Below, in pieces: positions 43,764-51,220 of a stretch of DNA of 64,000 nt (position 1 is the first letter of the stretch; each line of letters opens with the position of its first letter). The notes below the pieces were generated by a model, which searched no databases, was not told the DNA's origin, and saw only the letters and a program-made list of their open reading frames with translations. The stretch comes from Thermomonospora echinospora (lineage in GTDB: Bacteria; Actinomycetota; Actinomycetes; Streptosporangiales; Streptosporangiaceae). The stretch covers positions 1-64,000 of the forward strand of contig NZ_FNVO01000011.1 in the NCBI RefSeq assembly GCF_900108175.1, given 5' to 3'. The translations under genes were made by a program, and so were the position numbers.

Positions 43764-44192
43764 TCAGCGTGCACGTCCCCGTAGCAGCCGGAACCACAGA
43801 TCCTCCGCCGCTTTGGCCGGGATCGCCGGGGACTCCTCGACCACCGGTCCACCAGGACCACGGGTCGTCCGGCGGATCAGGTAGGCGCCACCCCGCCCGC
43901 ACAACTCGAACACCGTGGCCAGGCACTCACAGGTGTGCGCCACCACCCGCACCCGCTCCAACGGTGGATGCACCCGCCGCCACTCGATGCCCTCACACCC
44001 AAGCCGCCGCATCTGGACATGCGGTCCGTGGAACTCCTCCGGCCTGTCCGGACTCCACTGCGGCGACCGTGCCCAAGCCCACATCCGCTCACCCCGTGCG
44101 TCAGCGGACGGGTCAAGAGAGGAAGGCGGGACCGGCGGCACTCCCGGGGGGTCGGTCGCTGGAGCATCCACGCCGCCGGCCCCGCCGCTCAT
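43764..44192 (-). CDS. AICE-associated hypothetical protein with CxC motif
   Basis: A 142-residue protein. The first 35 residues are Pro/Gly-rich, then GERMWAWARSPQWSPDRPEEFHG, EWRRVHPPLERVRVVAHTCECLATVFELCGRGGAYLIRR. Three cysteines (CEC...C) cluster in the centre. Its ATG overlaps the stop of the upstream gene (ATGA). No known family is recognised beyond its recurrence in such elements, which I recall but cannot check. Confidence 0.6.
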   Translation of the reverse strand: MSGGAGGVDAPATDPPGVPPVPPSSLDPSADARGERMWAWARSPQWSPDRPEEFHGPHVQMRRLGCEGIEWRRVHPPLERVRVVAHTCECLATVFELCGRGGAYLIRRTTRGPGGPVVEESPAIPAKAAEDLWFRLLRGRAR

Positions 44193-44434
44193 GACCCCTC
44201 GACCTTCGCCGGGTCACCCCCGGCCGGATCGGGGGAAGCCTGATCGATCCACCGCAGCGCGTCCCGCAGCTCGACCGCCGAGGCCCGTACCACCACCGGC
44301 CCACCCTTACGAGCAGCGATCCACTGGCCGGTCACCTCACGGACCCGCCAGCCCGGGAACTGCTCTCGCAGCACCGCTTCCCGCCGAGCGGTCAACGCCC
44401 TACTCACCGGCCCCACCGCCCGCGGATCGCGCAT
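44189..44434 (-). CDS. AICE-associated small hypothetical protein (81 aa)
   Basis: An 81-residue protein with REQFPGWRVREVTGQWIAARKGGPVVVRASAVELRDALRW, a compact alpha/beta fragment. It overlaps the upstream gene by 35 bases and the downstream gene by four, so a shorter form starting inside may be the real one. No function is recognised. Confidence 0.55.
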   Translation of the reverse strand: MRDPRAVGPVSRALTARREAVLREQFPGWRVREVTGQWIAARKGGPVVVRASAVELRDALRWIDQASPDPAGGDPAKVEGS

Positions 44435-44723
44435 CGGAGGACAGTGAACCGCCGCAGTCGCGCACCAGCGTCAACACCGCCTCCACAGCGCCCGGCACGT
44501 CCTCGATCGAATGCCGCCGGAACGACGGCCGGAACACGAACTGCGCCCCGTCCTCGTCCATCCGCACGTCGATCACGACACCGGAAGGCCCGGTCACCTC
44601 CAGGCGCGGAATCGCGTCCCGGAACGCCACCTTCACCGCAGGCCAGGAAGCCCGGACGAGCTGTAGGAACAGCGCCGACAGCACCCGCACCGCGTGCGTC
44701 TCGACTTCATACGGATCACTCAT
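44400..44723 (-). CDS. AICE-associated hypothetical protein (107 aa)
   Basis: A 107-residue protein starting MSDPYEVETHAVRVLSALFLQLVRASWPAVKVAFRDAIPRLEVTG, then DVRMDEDGAQFVFRPSFRRHSIEDVPGAVEAVLTLVRDCGGSL. ATG 44723 is chosen because upstream residues of the open frame are Arg/Trp-rich shadow. It belongs to the leftward run of small genes. Role unknown. Confidence 0.6.
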   Translation of the reverse strand: MSDPYEVETHAVRVLSALFLQLVRASWPAVKVAFRDAIPRLEVTGPSGVVIDVRMDEDGAQFVFRPSFRRHSIEDVPGAVEAVLTLVRDCGGSLSSDARSAGGGAGE

Positions 44724-44862
44724 CACACCCACACCCGCCCCCAGGCTGGACGCGGGACCGGTGACGCGGCGATCCCCTGGCCGCCCCCACCTACACGGCC
44801 GCCCGGGAAAGGCCGGCCCCACTCCGGCCACATCCGGACCACGCCACCGGCCCCGCAGCTCA

Positions 44863-45036
44863 TCACGCCGCCTCAGCGGCCAGACCCGACCCGCCGCAGT
44901 CCAAGCACGCATCCACCCGAACCGGCACCGAGTCACCCTCCACCGGAGCGACCACGACCAGCCGCCGGGAGCTGCGCAGCTTCTCGCCACGCCCACCGCA
45001 CGACTGGCACGGATTCACGGAACGCTCATCCCTCAT
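44863..45036 (-). CDS. small zinc-finger protein with two CxxCGGxG motifs (57 aa)
   Basis: A 57-residue protein, MRDERSVNPCQSCGGRGEKL ending DACLDCGGSGLAAEAA. The two motifs CQSCGGRG and CLDCGGSG are DnaJ-type zinc knuckles that together can bind one zinc ion. Such mini zinc proteins occur in AICEs, but no function is known. It is the first gene of the leftward operon and faces the aminotransferase gene. Confidence 0.65.
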   Translation of the reverse strand: MRDERSVNPCQSCGGRGEKLRSSRRLVVVAPVEGDSVPVRVDACLDCGGSGLAAEAA

Positions 45037-45153
45037 GCCTTAAAGGCTTCCGAAGAGAGTGATGTAACTCCCATGTCCTAGTGCTGCCTCAGCACTGAAC
45101 TTCCACTGCACTTAGGGATGTCCGTTGATCAACTGCGGTGTCAGACTGAGGAC

Positions 45154-45933
45154 ATGGCGGAACTCGACGGCGCACCTGTCGCCCCCGAAGCGCTCCAGGC
45201 CCTCGGATTGATCAACTACGGCCACTTCACGTCCATGCGCGTCGATGAGCAGCACATACGCGGCCTATCGCACCACCTTGACCGGCTTGTCCGCGATTGC
45301 CGAGAACTGTTCGATGCCGACCTCGACCGGGAGCGAGTGCGCGAGTACGTTCGGCACGCCATCGCAGGCAGGCCGGGATCATTCGTCGTCCGGGTGACCG
45401 TCTTCGACCCCGCCCTAGAGCTTGGACATCCCGGATCCGCAGCCGAGCCGCATGTTCTGGTCACCACCCGGCCGGCGGGAGCATGGCCGCCGCCCCCGAT
45501 GCGCGTTCAATCGGCCGTCTACCGGCGAGATCTTCCGTTGGTCAAGCACATCGGCCTGTTCGGCGCCCTATGGTGCCGCCGGAACGCCCAGCTCAACGGG
45601 TACGACGATGCCCTGTTCCTGGACCCGTCGTCATTCATCTCCGAAGGCGCGACCTGGAACATCGGTTTCTATGACGGAGAGCGGGTCATCTGGCCGAACG
45701 CCGACGTCCTCCCCGGCGTGACCATGCGCCTGATCACCCAAGTGCACGAGCAGACCATCACGGCACCGGTCAACCTGCGCAACGTCCCGAACATGCAGGC
45801 CGCATTCGCGACCAACACCACCGTAGGCGTTCGCCCCATCACCGCCATCGACAACATCCAGCTACCGGCCGAACACCCGATCTTCGACGCCCTCCGCAAG
45901 GAGTACGAGGAAATCCCGCCGGAAAGCCTCTGA
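45154..45933 (+). CDS. class IV aminotransferase family protein
   Basis: A 259-residue PLP enzyme of the BCAT/aminodeoxychorismate lyase fold. The PLP lysine is probably K131 in DLPLVKHIGLFGAL; the cofactor-phosphate part is RRNAQLNGYDDALFLD and the conserved Glu is E164 in ISEGATWNI. The N-terminal region YGHFTSMRVDEQHIRGLSHHLDRLVRDC is typical. ATG 45154 follows GAGG; an earlier start at 45118 has no ribosome site. It forms an operon with the XRE-SUMF1 gene 38 bases downstream. Whether it transaminates or eliminates is not known. Confidence 0.85.
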   Translation: MAELDGAPVAPEALQALGLINYGHFTSMRVDEQHIRGLSHHLDRLVRDCRELFDADLDRERVREYVRHAIAGRPGSFVVRVTVFDPALELGHPGSAAEPHVLVTTRPAGAWPPPPMRVQSAVYRRDLPLVKHIGLFGALWCRRNAQLNGYDDALFLDPSSFISEGATWNIGFYDGERVIWPNADVLPGVTMRLITQVHEQTITAPVNLRNVPNMQAAFATNTTVGVRPITAIDNIQLPAEHPIFDALRKEYEEIPPESL

Positions 45934-45971
45934 CGACCAGCGATCCCCTTTCGCCCCCGAAGGAGATTCGA

Positions 45972-46949
45972 TTGACCCCCACCGTCCAACTCTGGTCAGG
46001 CCGCGAAGTGCGAGCGCTCCGTGAGGCCAAGCGGATGAGCATCCGAGCGTTCGCCGCCCACCTGGGCGTCAGCGAGCGCATGGTGTCCAAGTGGGAGAAG
46101 GGCGCCGAGAGCATCCATCCCCGCCCCGTCAATCAACAGGCCCTCGACTCCTCTCTAGCCGCGTCGAGCGCCGACGTCCAAGCCCGGTTTGCCAACCTCG
46201 TCGGCCCGACCGCAGTACCCGCCCCAGCCGCCAACCCCGCCCGCCAGGCCACCCAACCCGCCGTGCCCGCTCCGCTCCCATTGAACGAGCCGCACCAGGT
46301 GCGCCACCCCATCGACGGCAAGCTCATGACCCTTGTCGAAGAAGGCATCTTCCTGGCCGGAGAGAACAACGAACCCCTCCACCTCCCCGCCTTCTACATC
46401 GACGTCTTCCCGACCACGAACGCCGACTACGCCCGCTTCGTAGCCGCCACCGGCCACCCATCCCCCCAGCACTGGAACGGCAACAACCCACCGGACGGCA
46501 TCTTTGATCACCCCGTCGTCTTCGTCACCTGGCACGATGCCACCGCTTACGCCCAGTGGGCAGCCAAGGCACTCCCCACCAGCCAGCAATGGGAAAAGGC
46601 CGCCCGAGGCACCCGAGGCGACACCTACCCCTGGGGCAGCCAACTCACCCCCGCCAAGTGCAACGTCCGTGAAAGCGACCTCCGCACCACCACCCCCGTC
46701 AACCGCTACCACAGCGGCGTAAGCCCCTACGGCGTCTACGACATGTGCGGCAACACCTGGGAATGGTGCTCCACCGAATCCGAACCAGGCCGCCACGAAC
46801 TCAAGGGCAGCGCCTTCACCAGCCCGTTCCTCCGCTGCACCCCCTCCACCTTCAACGACGCCTCAGCCGACATGCTCGACGACGACACCGGCTTCCGCTG
46901 CGTAACCCCCGCCGAAACACTGCGTGCCTTGCTCAGGATGAACGGATAG
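45972..46949 (+). CDS. XRE helix-turn-helix fused to SUMF1/FGE-like domain
   Basis: A 325-residue fusion. Residues 10-65 are an XRE DNA-binding domain (VRALREAKRMSIRAFAAHLGVSERMVSKWEKG). A Pro/Ala linker leads to a SUMF1 (formylglycine-generating-enzyme-like) domain at 112-315: FYIDVFPTTNADYARFVAAT, HPVVFVTWHDATAYAQWA, LPTSQQWEKAARGTRGDTYPWG, YGVYDMCGNTWEWCS, DDDTGFRC. At the copper-site position, KGSAFTSPFLRC lacks the CxxxxC pair of true FGE, so sulfatase maturation is unlikely. The start is TTG 45972 with AGGAG upstream. It may be a ligand-sensing regulator tied to the aminotransferase. Confidence 0.85.
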   Translation: MTPTVQLWSGREVRALREAKRMSIRAFAAHLGVSERMVSKWEKGAESIHPRPVNQQALDSSLAASSADVQARFANLVGPTAVPAPAANPARQATQPAVPAPLPLNEPHQVRHPIDGKLMTLVEEGIFLAGENNEPLHLPAFYIDVFPTTNADYARFVAATGHPSPQHWNGNNPPDGIFDHPVVFVTWHDATAYAQWAAKALPTSQQWEKAARGTRGDTYPWGSQLTPAKCNVRESDLRTTTPVNRYHSGVSPYGVYDMCGNTWEWCSTESEPGRHELKGSAFTSPFLRCTPSTFNDASADMLDDDTGFRCVTPAETLRALLRMNG

Positions 46950-47036
46950 CTAGATGGATAGTGAGTTATCCAGTCCGCTCAGGCGTCACGCTCAGGCGTC
47001 ACGAACACTGCCGAATTCAGCTTTTTAGGATCAAGA

Positions 47037-47059
47037 GCGGCGGCGCTGCGCGCCGCCGC
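47037..47059. terminator. GC-rich hairpin after the XRE-SUMF1 gene
   Basis: GCGGCGGCGC, loop TGC, GCGCCGCCGC: perfect ten-base arms about 90 bases after the stop. A 13-base exact tandem repeat GCTCAGGCGTCAC (46977-46989 and 46990-47002) lies between the gene and the hairpin. The 284-base gap 46950-47233 holds no gene. Confidence 0.6.
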
Positions 47060-47233
47060 CACGGCCCGCCGGCCACGCCGCCCGGCGCGTGCGGCGTGGG
47101 CGCCGGTCCCCGGGCGGCGAACCGCCGGGCCGCGCACCACGACACCGCCACATGCCCCCTCCACCAGCAGCCACCAGGTACCCGCCGCCACAGCCCGCTT
47201 CGGTCCGTCCCATGTGCCGCGATAATCAGCCGC

Positions 47234-47701
47234 GTGCATCTACAGATCGACCCTGATCGCTATGTCCGTACCGACACCTGTGGCTGCTGCGGCACCCCTT
47301 TCGAACAGGTGACAGGGTTCATCAACAGCGAGGCCGGGGCTCATGCCATCTACTACGCACGGTGCTACCACCACCAGGGCATACACGAGGCGTACATCGA
47401 TGTGGTCCTCGACGACTACTGGGACCCCGATGACGTCGCGGACCGCCCCAGCCCCAACCGCGTCACGTTCGGATGCCGTATCGGCCCGATCGAGGGCCAT
47501 CCGAACATCGCATGTTCCCTGGTCACCGGGGCGTCCGTTGCCCCCGACAGCCCGCTCTACGGCCGCAAGCTCGACCCGGACCAGGCCCGGGAACACCCCT
47601 GGCTGACGACGTACTGGGAAACAATCGATCACATCCTGGAACACGACGAGACAGTCGCCCGCCACTTCCAAGGACCCACCGCCGCAGAGCATCCCAAGTA
47701 G
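47234..47701 (+). CDS. hypothetical protein with CGCC motif
   Basis: A 155-residue protein beginning VHLQIDPDRYVRTDTCGCCGTPFEQVTGFI, then HAIYYARCYHHQGIHEAYIDVVLDDYWDPDDV and FGCRIGPIEGHPNIACSLV. The CGCC pair with Cys/His downstream (RCYHH) suggests a metal site. GTG 47234 is chosen because the longer open frame upstream crosses the terminator hairpin. No family is recognised; it is element cargo. Confidence 0.65.
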   Translation: MHLQIDPDRYVRTDTCGCCGTPFEQVTGFINSEAGAHAIYYARCYHHQGIHEAYIDVVLDDYWDPDDVADRPSPNRVTFGCRIGPIEGHPNIACSLVTGASVAPDSPLYGRKLDPDQAREHPWLTTYWETIDHILEHDETVARHFQGPTAAEHPK

Positions 47702-48006
47702 AAACGCCTCCGGCGGGGGCACTCCGGCTCCGGGAAGCCCAGCCCCACGGGCACCGGTGATCTGTGGTGAGGGTGGAAGCCTGGTCTTCCCGCCTACCGC
47801 CATCCCAGGGCGAGCCGAGCAGACCAGGGCCAGGGCGCGAAGGTCGTTCGTCCGGTGGGGCGCTCCACCTTCACGCCCTGGCCCCGGCCCGCTCCCCGCA
47901 GGGTGGGACGACGGCAGACGGGAAGACCAGGCAAGGCGGTATGTGCGCGTCGCGCAGAGCAGGGCATCCGTGTGGTCTACACGTCGCCTGCCGGAGAATG
48001 CGGGCC
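47702..48006. other. intergenic stretch with 37-base repeat copy
   Basis: Positions 47704-47740 repeat 4015-4051 with three differences. Sequence from about 47868 to 47960 (CCCTGGCC..., GACGGGAAG...) also resembles 49937-50030 in the element fossils. No gene is seen. Confidence 0.45.
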
Positions 48007-48498
48007 ATGGAGCGTTTCGAGACTGAGAGCCTGGCGCTTTTGCCCGGTCAGCGGGTCCGGGCGAAGATCCTCAGTCATCAGCCGTGGGGCGTGGTCGCTG
48101 AGATCGTCGGCCATGAGCGTATCGGTGCGTCGGTGGACATGATCCAGCAGTTCGGCTCAGCGACCGGCAGCTACGACGAGTTGAAGGCGATGTACCCGCC
48201 GGTCGGCTCACAGGTCGATGCCGTGGTCGAGCAGGTCCACAGGTATAACCCGCCGGCCTGGGTCCGGCTCAGCATCCATCCCGAGGACTTCGAGTCGTTC
48301 GGGTGGCCATGCGACTTCTGCGGGAAGCCGGCCGTCCTGAGCCTGGGAGGTGACGGTCTCGTCCTAGACGTGCGAAGCAACGACGGCCCAGGAAGCCATA
48401 CGGTCATCTCTCACCGGACGTGTCTGGCTGACCGCATTCGCCCAGACAACAGCGGCGAACGAGCACGGGCACTCAAGGTCGGGAAGCGCGATGGCTGA
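48007..48498 (+). CDS. S1-like RNA-binding domain protein
   Basis: A 163-residue protein. Residues 10-85 resemble an S1/OB fold: LLPGQRVRAKILSHQPWGVVAEIVGHERIGASVDM, then PPVGSQVDAVVEQVHRYNPPAWVRLSIHPED. A second part has CDFCGKPAVLSLGGDGLVLDVRSNDGPGSHTVISHRTCLAD, with a CxxC and a later Cys. ATG 48007 is chosen at the start of recognisable sequence; no strong ribosome site is seen. It is element cargo; RNA binding is inferred. Confidence 0.65.
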   Translation: MERFETESLALLPGQRVRAKILSHQPWGVVAEIVGHERIGASVDMIQQFGSATGSYDELKAMYPPVGSQVDAVVEQVHRYNPPAWVRLSIHPEDFESFGWPCDFCGKPAVLSLGGDGLVLDVRSNDGPGSHTVISHRTCLADRIRPDNSGERARALKVGKRDG

Positions 48499-48805
48499 CG
48501 GCAACGGTGACGGCAACGCAGGCGAACACCACCGCACCCAGACGACGGTCAGCCGCAGGGCATCAACACAGCGGACGTTGATCACCTTGGGGCGGAACGA
48601 ACTGATAAGGATGAGGCCGACTGTCCAACCTGCTTGGCGCGCACGAGGCTGAGGCCATGCCAGGGACATGGTGTACGAGCAGGTCAGCAACCTGCCGCCG
48701 TGCCATTAGCGTGCCATTAGGGGTGGTGATCAGGGGGCAATCACGGTCACTTGCGGATCATGGGATGTGCTGGTCAGAGGGGTGATCGGGGGTGATCTCC
48801 GCGGA
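48499..48805. other. right end of AICE, non-coding
   Basis: No gene is seen. The stretch holds a copy of the dispersed motifs (48495-48530, 48578-48621), a second GTGCCATTA pair at 48700-48719 (11-base spacing, matching the attL side), and a 48720-48800 segment that is repeated with good similarity at 50393-50468. Confidence 0.6.
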
Positions 48806-48849
48806 TTTGCAAGCCGGGTGTCAGGGGTTCGAATCCCCTAGGCTCCACC
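48806..48849. repeat. attR core, exact copy of tRNA-Ala 3' half
   Basis: Identical over 44 bases to 37142-37185. The 5' half of the tRNA is absent here, so this is an attachment scar and not a second tRNA gene. Confidence 0.95.
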
Positions 48850-49275
48850 CACGACGAAGCCCAGGTCAGAGACCCTTTCTCTGCCTGGGCTTTGATCATT
48901 TACGGGGTCCTCTTCCGCTTGCGTGTCCGATTGGTTCCGGCGTGCCTGTTTCAGCTCCGTCTTGGCCATGGCGCTGAGCGTGTCCGCGATCTCCCGGTGC
49001 CGCTCGTCGGTGGCGTGCAGGTAGATCATCGCCGCCCGGTCGCTGGCGTGGCCCATCCGCTGCTTCAGCTCCGGGAGCGTCGCGTCCGCGATGGCCGCCA
49101 GCGTGTTGCCGGTGTGCCGTAGGTCATGGAGCCGGACGTCCTTGATGCCGGGCTTGTCCAGTGCCCGCAGCCGGTTGGGCCGGAAGTTTTGCGCGAAACG
49201 GTCTGTCACGCGGTGTGCGTCGTTCGCGCGAACGAGTACCCCGGAGCGATGCGGTGGCGCACCCGTCCCGGGCAC
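48838..49275 (-). pseudogene. truncated tyrosine integrase (C-terminal part) of an older element
   Basis: The reading frame carries only the catalytic C-terminus: ANDAHRVTDRFAQNFRPNRL, VRLHDLRHTGNTLAAIADATLPELKQRMGHASDRAAMIYLHATDERH, with the HxLR, His and Tyr positions kept. The N-terminal arm, core-binding half and first catalytic Arg are missing. It sits just outside attR exactly as int sits beside attL, so it is the relic of a second element that used the same tRNA. The frame reads through to the att repeat. Confidence 0.88.
48857..48892. terminator. hairpin beyond attR
   Basis: AAGCCCAGG and CCTGGGCTT with an inner AGAGA/TCTCT stem, followed by TTT. It lies at the end of the truncated integrase and outside the att repeat. 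Confidence 0.7.
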
Positions 49276-49310
49276 GGGAACCGGCGATCAGTATCCACCG
49301 TCTCAGCGGG

Positions 49311-49796
49311 ATGAGCGTGTCGACGACAATCCTGCCGCTGGCGGGGGTGGCTCTCGGTTCCGCTGGAACTCTGATCGGTCAGTATCTCTCTACACGTGTG
49401 GAGGCACGACGCGCGCGATTCGAGCAGGCCAGTGCGGAACGCGCGGAGCGCAAGGAAGCGCTCATGGAGTTCCTGTCCGCGGCCCAGCAGGTGGAATTGT
49501 GCTTGGACCGCCTCTCCATGGGAGAGCAGCTTGAGGAGTCCGAGAAGTGGGAACACCTGCACACGCTTTGGCTTGCCAAGAAGGTCCCGGAACTCGTGTG
49601 CACCCCTGCAGTCGCCCAGGCCGCCCACGACTACACACTGGCCCTCCACGCGCTGCTTCGGGGGCAGGCCACCGAGGCGGGCGCGCCGCCCAAGCGTGAA
49701 CTCCGCTTCGCGTTCATGGAGGCCGCTCGTCAAGAACTCGGTATGGCAAGCGAGCCGCTGAGGAGGGATCTCCCCGCACGAGAACTCGGCCAGTAG
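49311..49796 (+). CDS. small membrane-anchored hypothetical protein
   Basis: A 161-residue protein. MSVSTTILPLAGVALGSAGTLIGQYLSTRVEARRARFEQA gives one N-terminal membrane helix followed by a basic coiled coil (ERAERKEALMEFLSAAQQVELCL). The rest is helical. ATG 49311 begins at the hydrophobic segment; the ribosome site is weak. Similar short anchored coiled-coil proteins are frequent in actinomycetes, with no known function. It lies among element fossils. Confidence 0.65.
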   Translation: MSVSTTILPLAGVALGSAGTLIGQYLSTRVEARRARFEQASAERAERKEALMEFLSAAQQVELCLDRLSMGEQLEESEKWEHLHTLWLAKKVPELVCTPAVAQAAHDYTLALHALLRGQATEAGAPPKRELRFAFMEAARQELGMASEPLRRDLPARELGQ

Positions 49797-49892
49797 CCAT
49801 CTCCGGTGGAGTTGCCGACGGCGCTGACGGCAATACCAGCGGACGCGACCGAACATCGTCAGCACTCAGCAGAAGGTCAGCACGGCCGCTGA

Positions 49893-49925
49893 GCCACCAG
49901 CACCAGCGCACCGGCCGCCCCGTCC
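49893..49925 (-). pseudogene. 33-base relic of an integrase C-terminal end
   Basis: Nearly identical (one difference by eye) to 37247-37279, the last codons of the intact int gene (GAAGALVPVA). It marks the edge of a further, mostly deleted element between attR and the degenerate att at 50469. Confidence 0.7.
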
Positions 49926-50044
49926 AGCAGGGTTCCCCGCCTTCAAGCCCTGGCCCGCTTTTCGGAAGGTGGGGACGGCGGCGGACGGGAAGGTCGGGCG
50001 GCCGAACGCATGCCTGGCGGTATTGGCTGACCTAGACTGCGCGC

Positions 50045-50308
50045 ATGAATCTCACCGATGCGACCCGCATGATCATGGCGGAGTCTGCGGCCTTTCCGGA
50101 GTTGATGAGGGCCGCGCGCGACGTCTACGACGAGTTGTCCGCTGGTCGCCGGGTGCATTACACCGCCCTCAACTGGATACTCAGGGAGGCCGGCCGCAAG
50201 GACCTCTACGGTGTCCTCAGGCAGAAGCACGGTACCGGCGCCTTCGAGGACATGGTCACCGCTCTGTGCCGTGAGATCGATCGGCAGGCACCGGTCCCCA
50301 GTCGCTGA
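50045..50308 (+). CDS. small hypothetical protein (87 aa)
   Basis: An 87-residue protein, MNLTDATRMIMAESAAFPELMRAARDVYDELSAGRRVHYTALNWILREAGRKDLYGVLRQKHGTGAFEDMVTALCREIDRQ. It is well composed and helical, with no membrane segment. It lies in the relic zone right of the AICE and may be former cargo. No family is recognised and no clear ribosome site is seen. Confidence 0.55.
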   Translation: MNLTDATRMIMAESAAFPELMRAARDVYDELSAGRRVHYTALNWILREAGRKDLYGVLRQKHGTGAFEDMVTALCREIDRQAPVPSR

Positions 50309-50665
50309 CGGCGATGACGGCGGCGGTGACGGTGACAGGGGCGAACACCGGTGCACGCCGGCAGCAGTTCAGCAGCCTGCCATCGTGCCATCAGAGGTGG
50401 TGATCGGGGGGTCGGCCGCGGTCGCTTGCGGGTCATGGGGTGTGCTGGTCAGAGGGGTGATCTCCGCGGGTGTCAGAGGGTGCGAATTCCCTGGGCCCCC
50501 CACGTCGGACGCCCTTTCCCGGGAGACGGGGGTCGTATCCCGGATCGAGAGACGATCTCCCCATGGGTCGTCATGTGGTGTGGCGAGCAGATCGTTCGGC
50601 AGCGGCATCATCGTGGCCGGCTCGTCCGCGGCGTCGGGGCCGCTGATCTGCGGGACACTGGAACG
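50309..50665. other. non-coding fossil of an element right end with degenerate att
   Basis: 50308-50352 repeats the GCTGACGGC/GCGAACACCGG motif. 50393-50468 parallels 48720-48800 (shared TGTGCTGGTCAGAGG and TGATCTCCGCGG). 50469-50502 is a worn copy of the att core (GTGTCAG, GCGAATTCCCTGGGC) lacking the TTTGCAAGCC start. No gene is seen. Confidence 0.65.
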
Positions 50666-51112
50666 GTGACTGCTGAGAACGGCCGCCCTGGTCCGCCGGT
50701 GACCAGCATCTCCATCGTGGTGCTGATACTGGCGCGCCGGGTCGAGGCCGAACTCAACGCCGCCCTTGGGCCGCTGGGGCTCACCGTCGGCAGGCTCGGG
50801 CTTCTCGGCCACATCGCCAGGGTGCCGGGCGCGTCGTTCACCGAGTTGGCGCGGATGTCAGGGGTCACCGTCCAGAGCGTGCACGGGGCGGTGAAGGCGC
50901 TCACCGCCGCCGGGCTGGTGCGCGATCACAACGCTCGTGCCGGATCGGCTTCGACGCTTGAGCTCACCCCCCAGGGGGCCCGCCTCCTGGAGGAGGCCGA
51001 GCGGGCGGCGGCCGAGGTCGATGACCGGATGTTCGGCCCTGACGCCGATCCGGCCCGGCGGCGGATCGGTGCCGCCGTACGTGCCATGTTTTCAGCTCAG
51101 CCTCCCTCCTGA
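50666..51112 (+). CDS. MarR family transcriptional regulator
   Basis: A 148-residue MarR regulator. The winged helix reads LTVGRLGLLGHIARVPGASFTELARMSGVTVQSVHGAVKALTAAGLVRDHNARAGSASTLELTPQGARLLEEAERA, flanked by dimerisation helices (SISIVVLILARRVEAELNAAL). GTG 50666 is the likely start. It is followed 108 bases later by a Dyp-peroxidase gene whose promoter carries two matching palindromes, so it probably represses that gene; MarR proteins often respond to oxidants or phenolics. Confidence 0.88.
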   Translation: MTAENGRPGPPVTSISIVVLILARRVEAELNAALGPLGLTVGRLGLLGHIARVPGASFTELARMSGVTVQSVHGAVKALTAAGLVRDHNARAGSASTLELTPQGARLLEEAERAAAEVDDRMFGPDADPARRRIGAAVRAMFSAQPPS

Positions 51113-51151
51113 CCTGGGAGCGGGCGACGCCCTCGCCTGCTCTCCCACCCC

Positions 51152-51199
51152 AACCTTCAGGGTGCCTGAAGGTTGCTCTAAGCTTCAGGCATCCTGAAG
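51152..51199. promoter_or_regulatory. twin palindromes, likely MarR operators
   Basis: AACCTTCAGG-GTG-CCTGAAGGTT (51152-51174, ten-base perfect arms) and CTTCAGG-CAT-CCTGAAG (51183-51199). Both share CTTCAGG-N3-CCTGAAG, with centres 28 bases apart. They lie between the MarR gene and the peroxidase start. Confidence 0.8.
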
Positions 51200-51220
51200 A
51201 TAACAGGCAAGGGGTTCCAC

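Larger units (their letters stand above)
37142..48849. mobile_element. pSAM2-type integrative and conjugative element (AICE) in tRNA-Ala
   Basis: An 11.7-kb element bounded by exact 44-base repeats. The leftward block has, from attL outward, int, xis (frameshifted), an HUH rep, an FtsK-like tra, a small gene, a Pra-like gene, a GntR regulator and four small genes. The rightward block has an aminotransferase, an XRE-SUMF1 fusion, a CxxC protein and an S1-like protein. Module content and order match the AICE family, which replicates by rolling circle and transfers double-stranded DNA with one FtsK-like protein. The broken xis may prevent normal excision. Confidence 0.92.

Noticed and set aside
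48806-48849. Second tRNA-Ala gene
   Set aside because: Only the 3' half is present, with no D arm and no acceptor 5' strand; it is the attR repeat.
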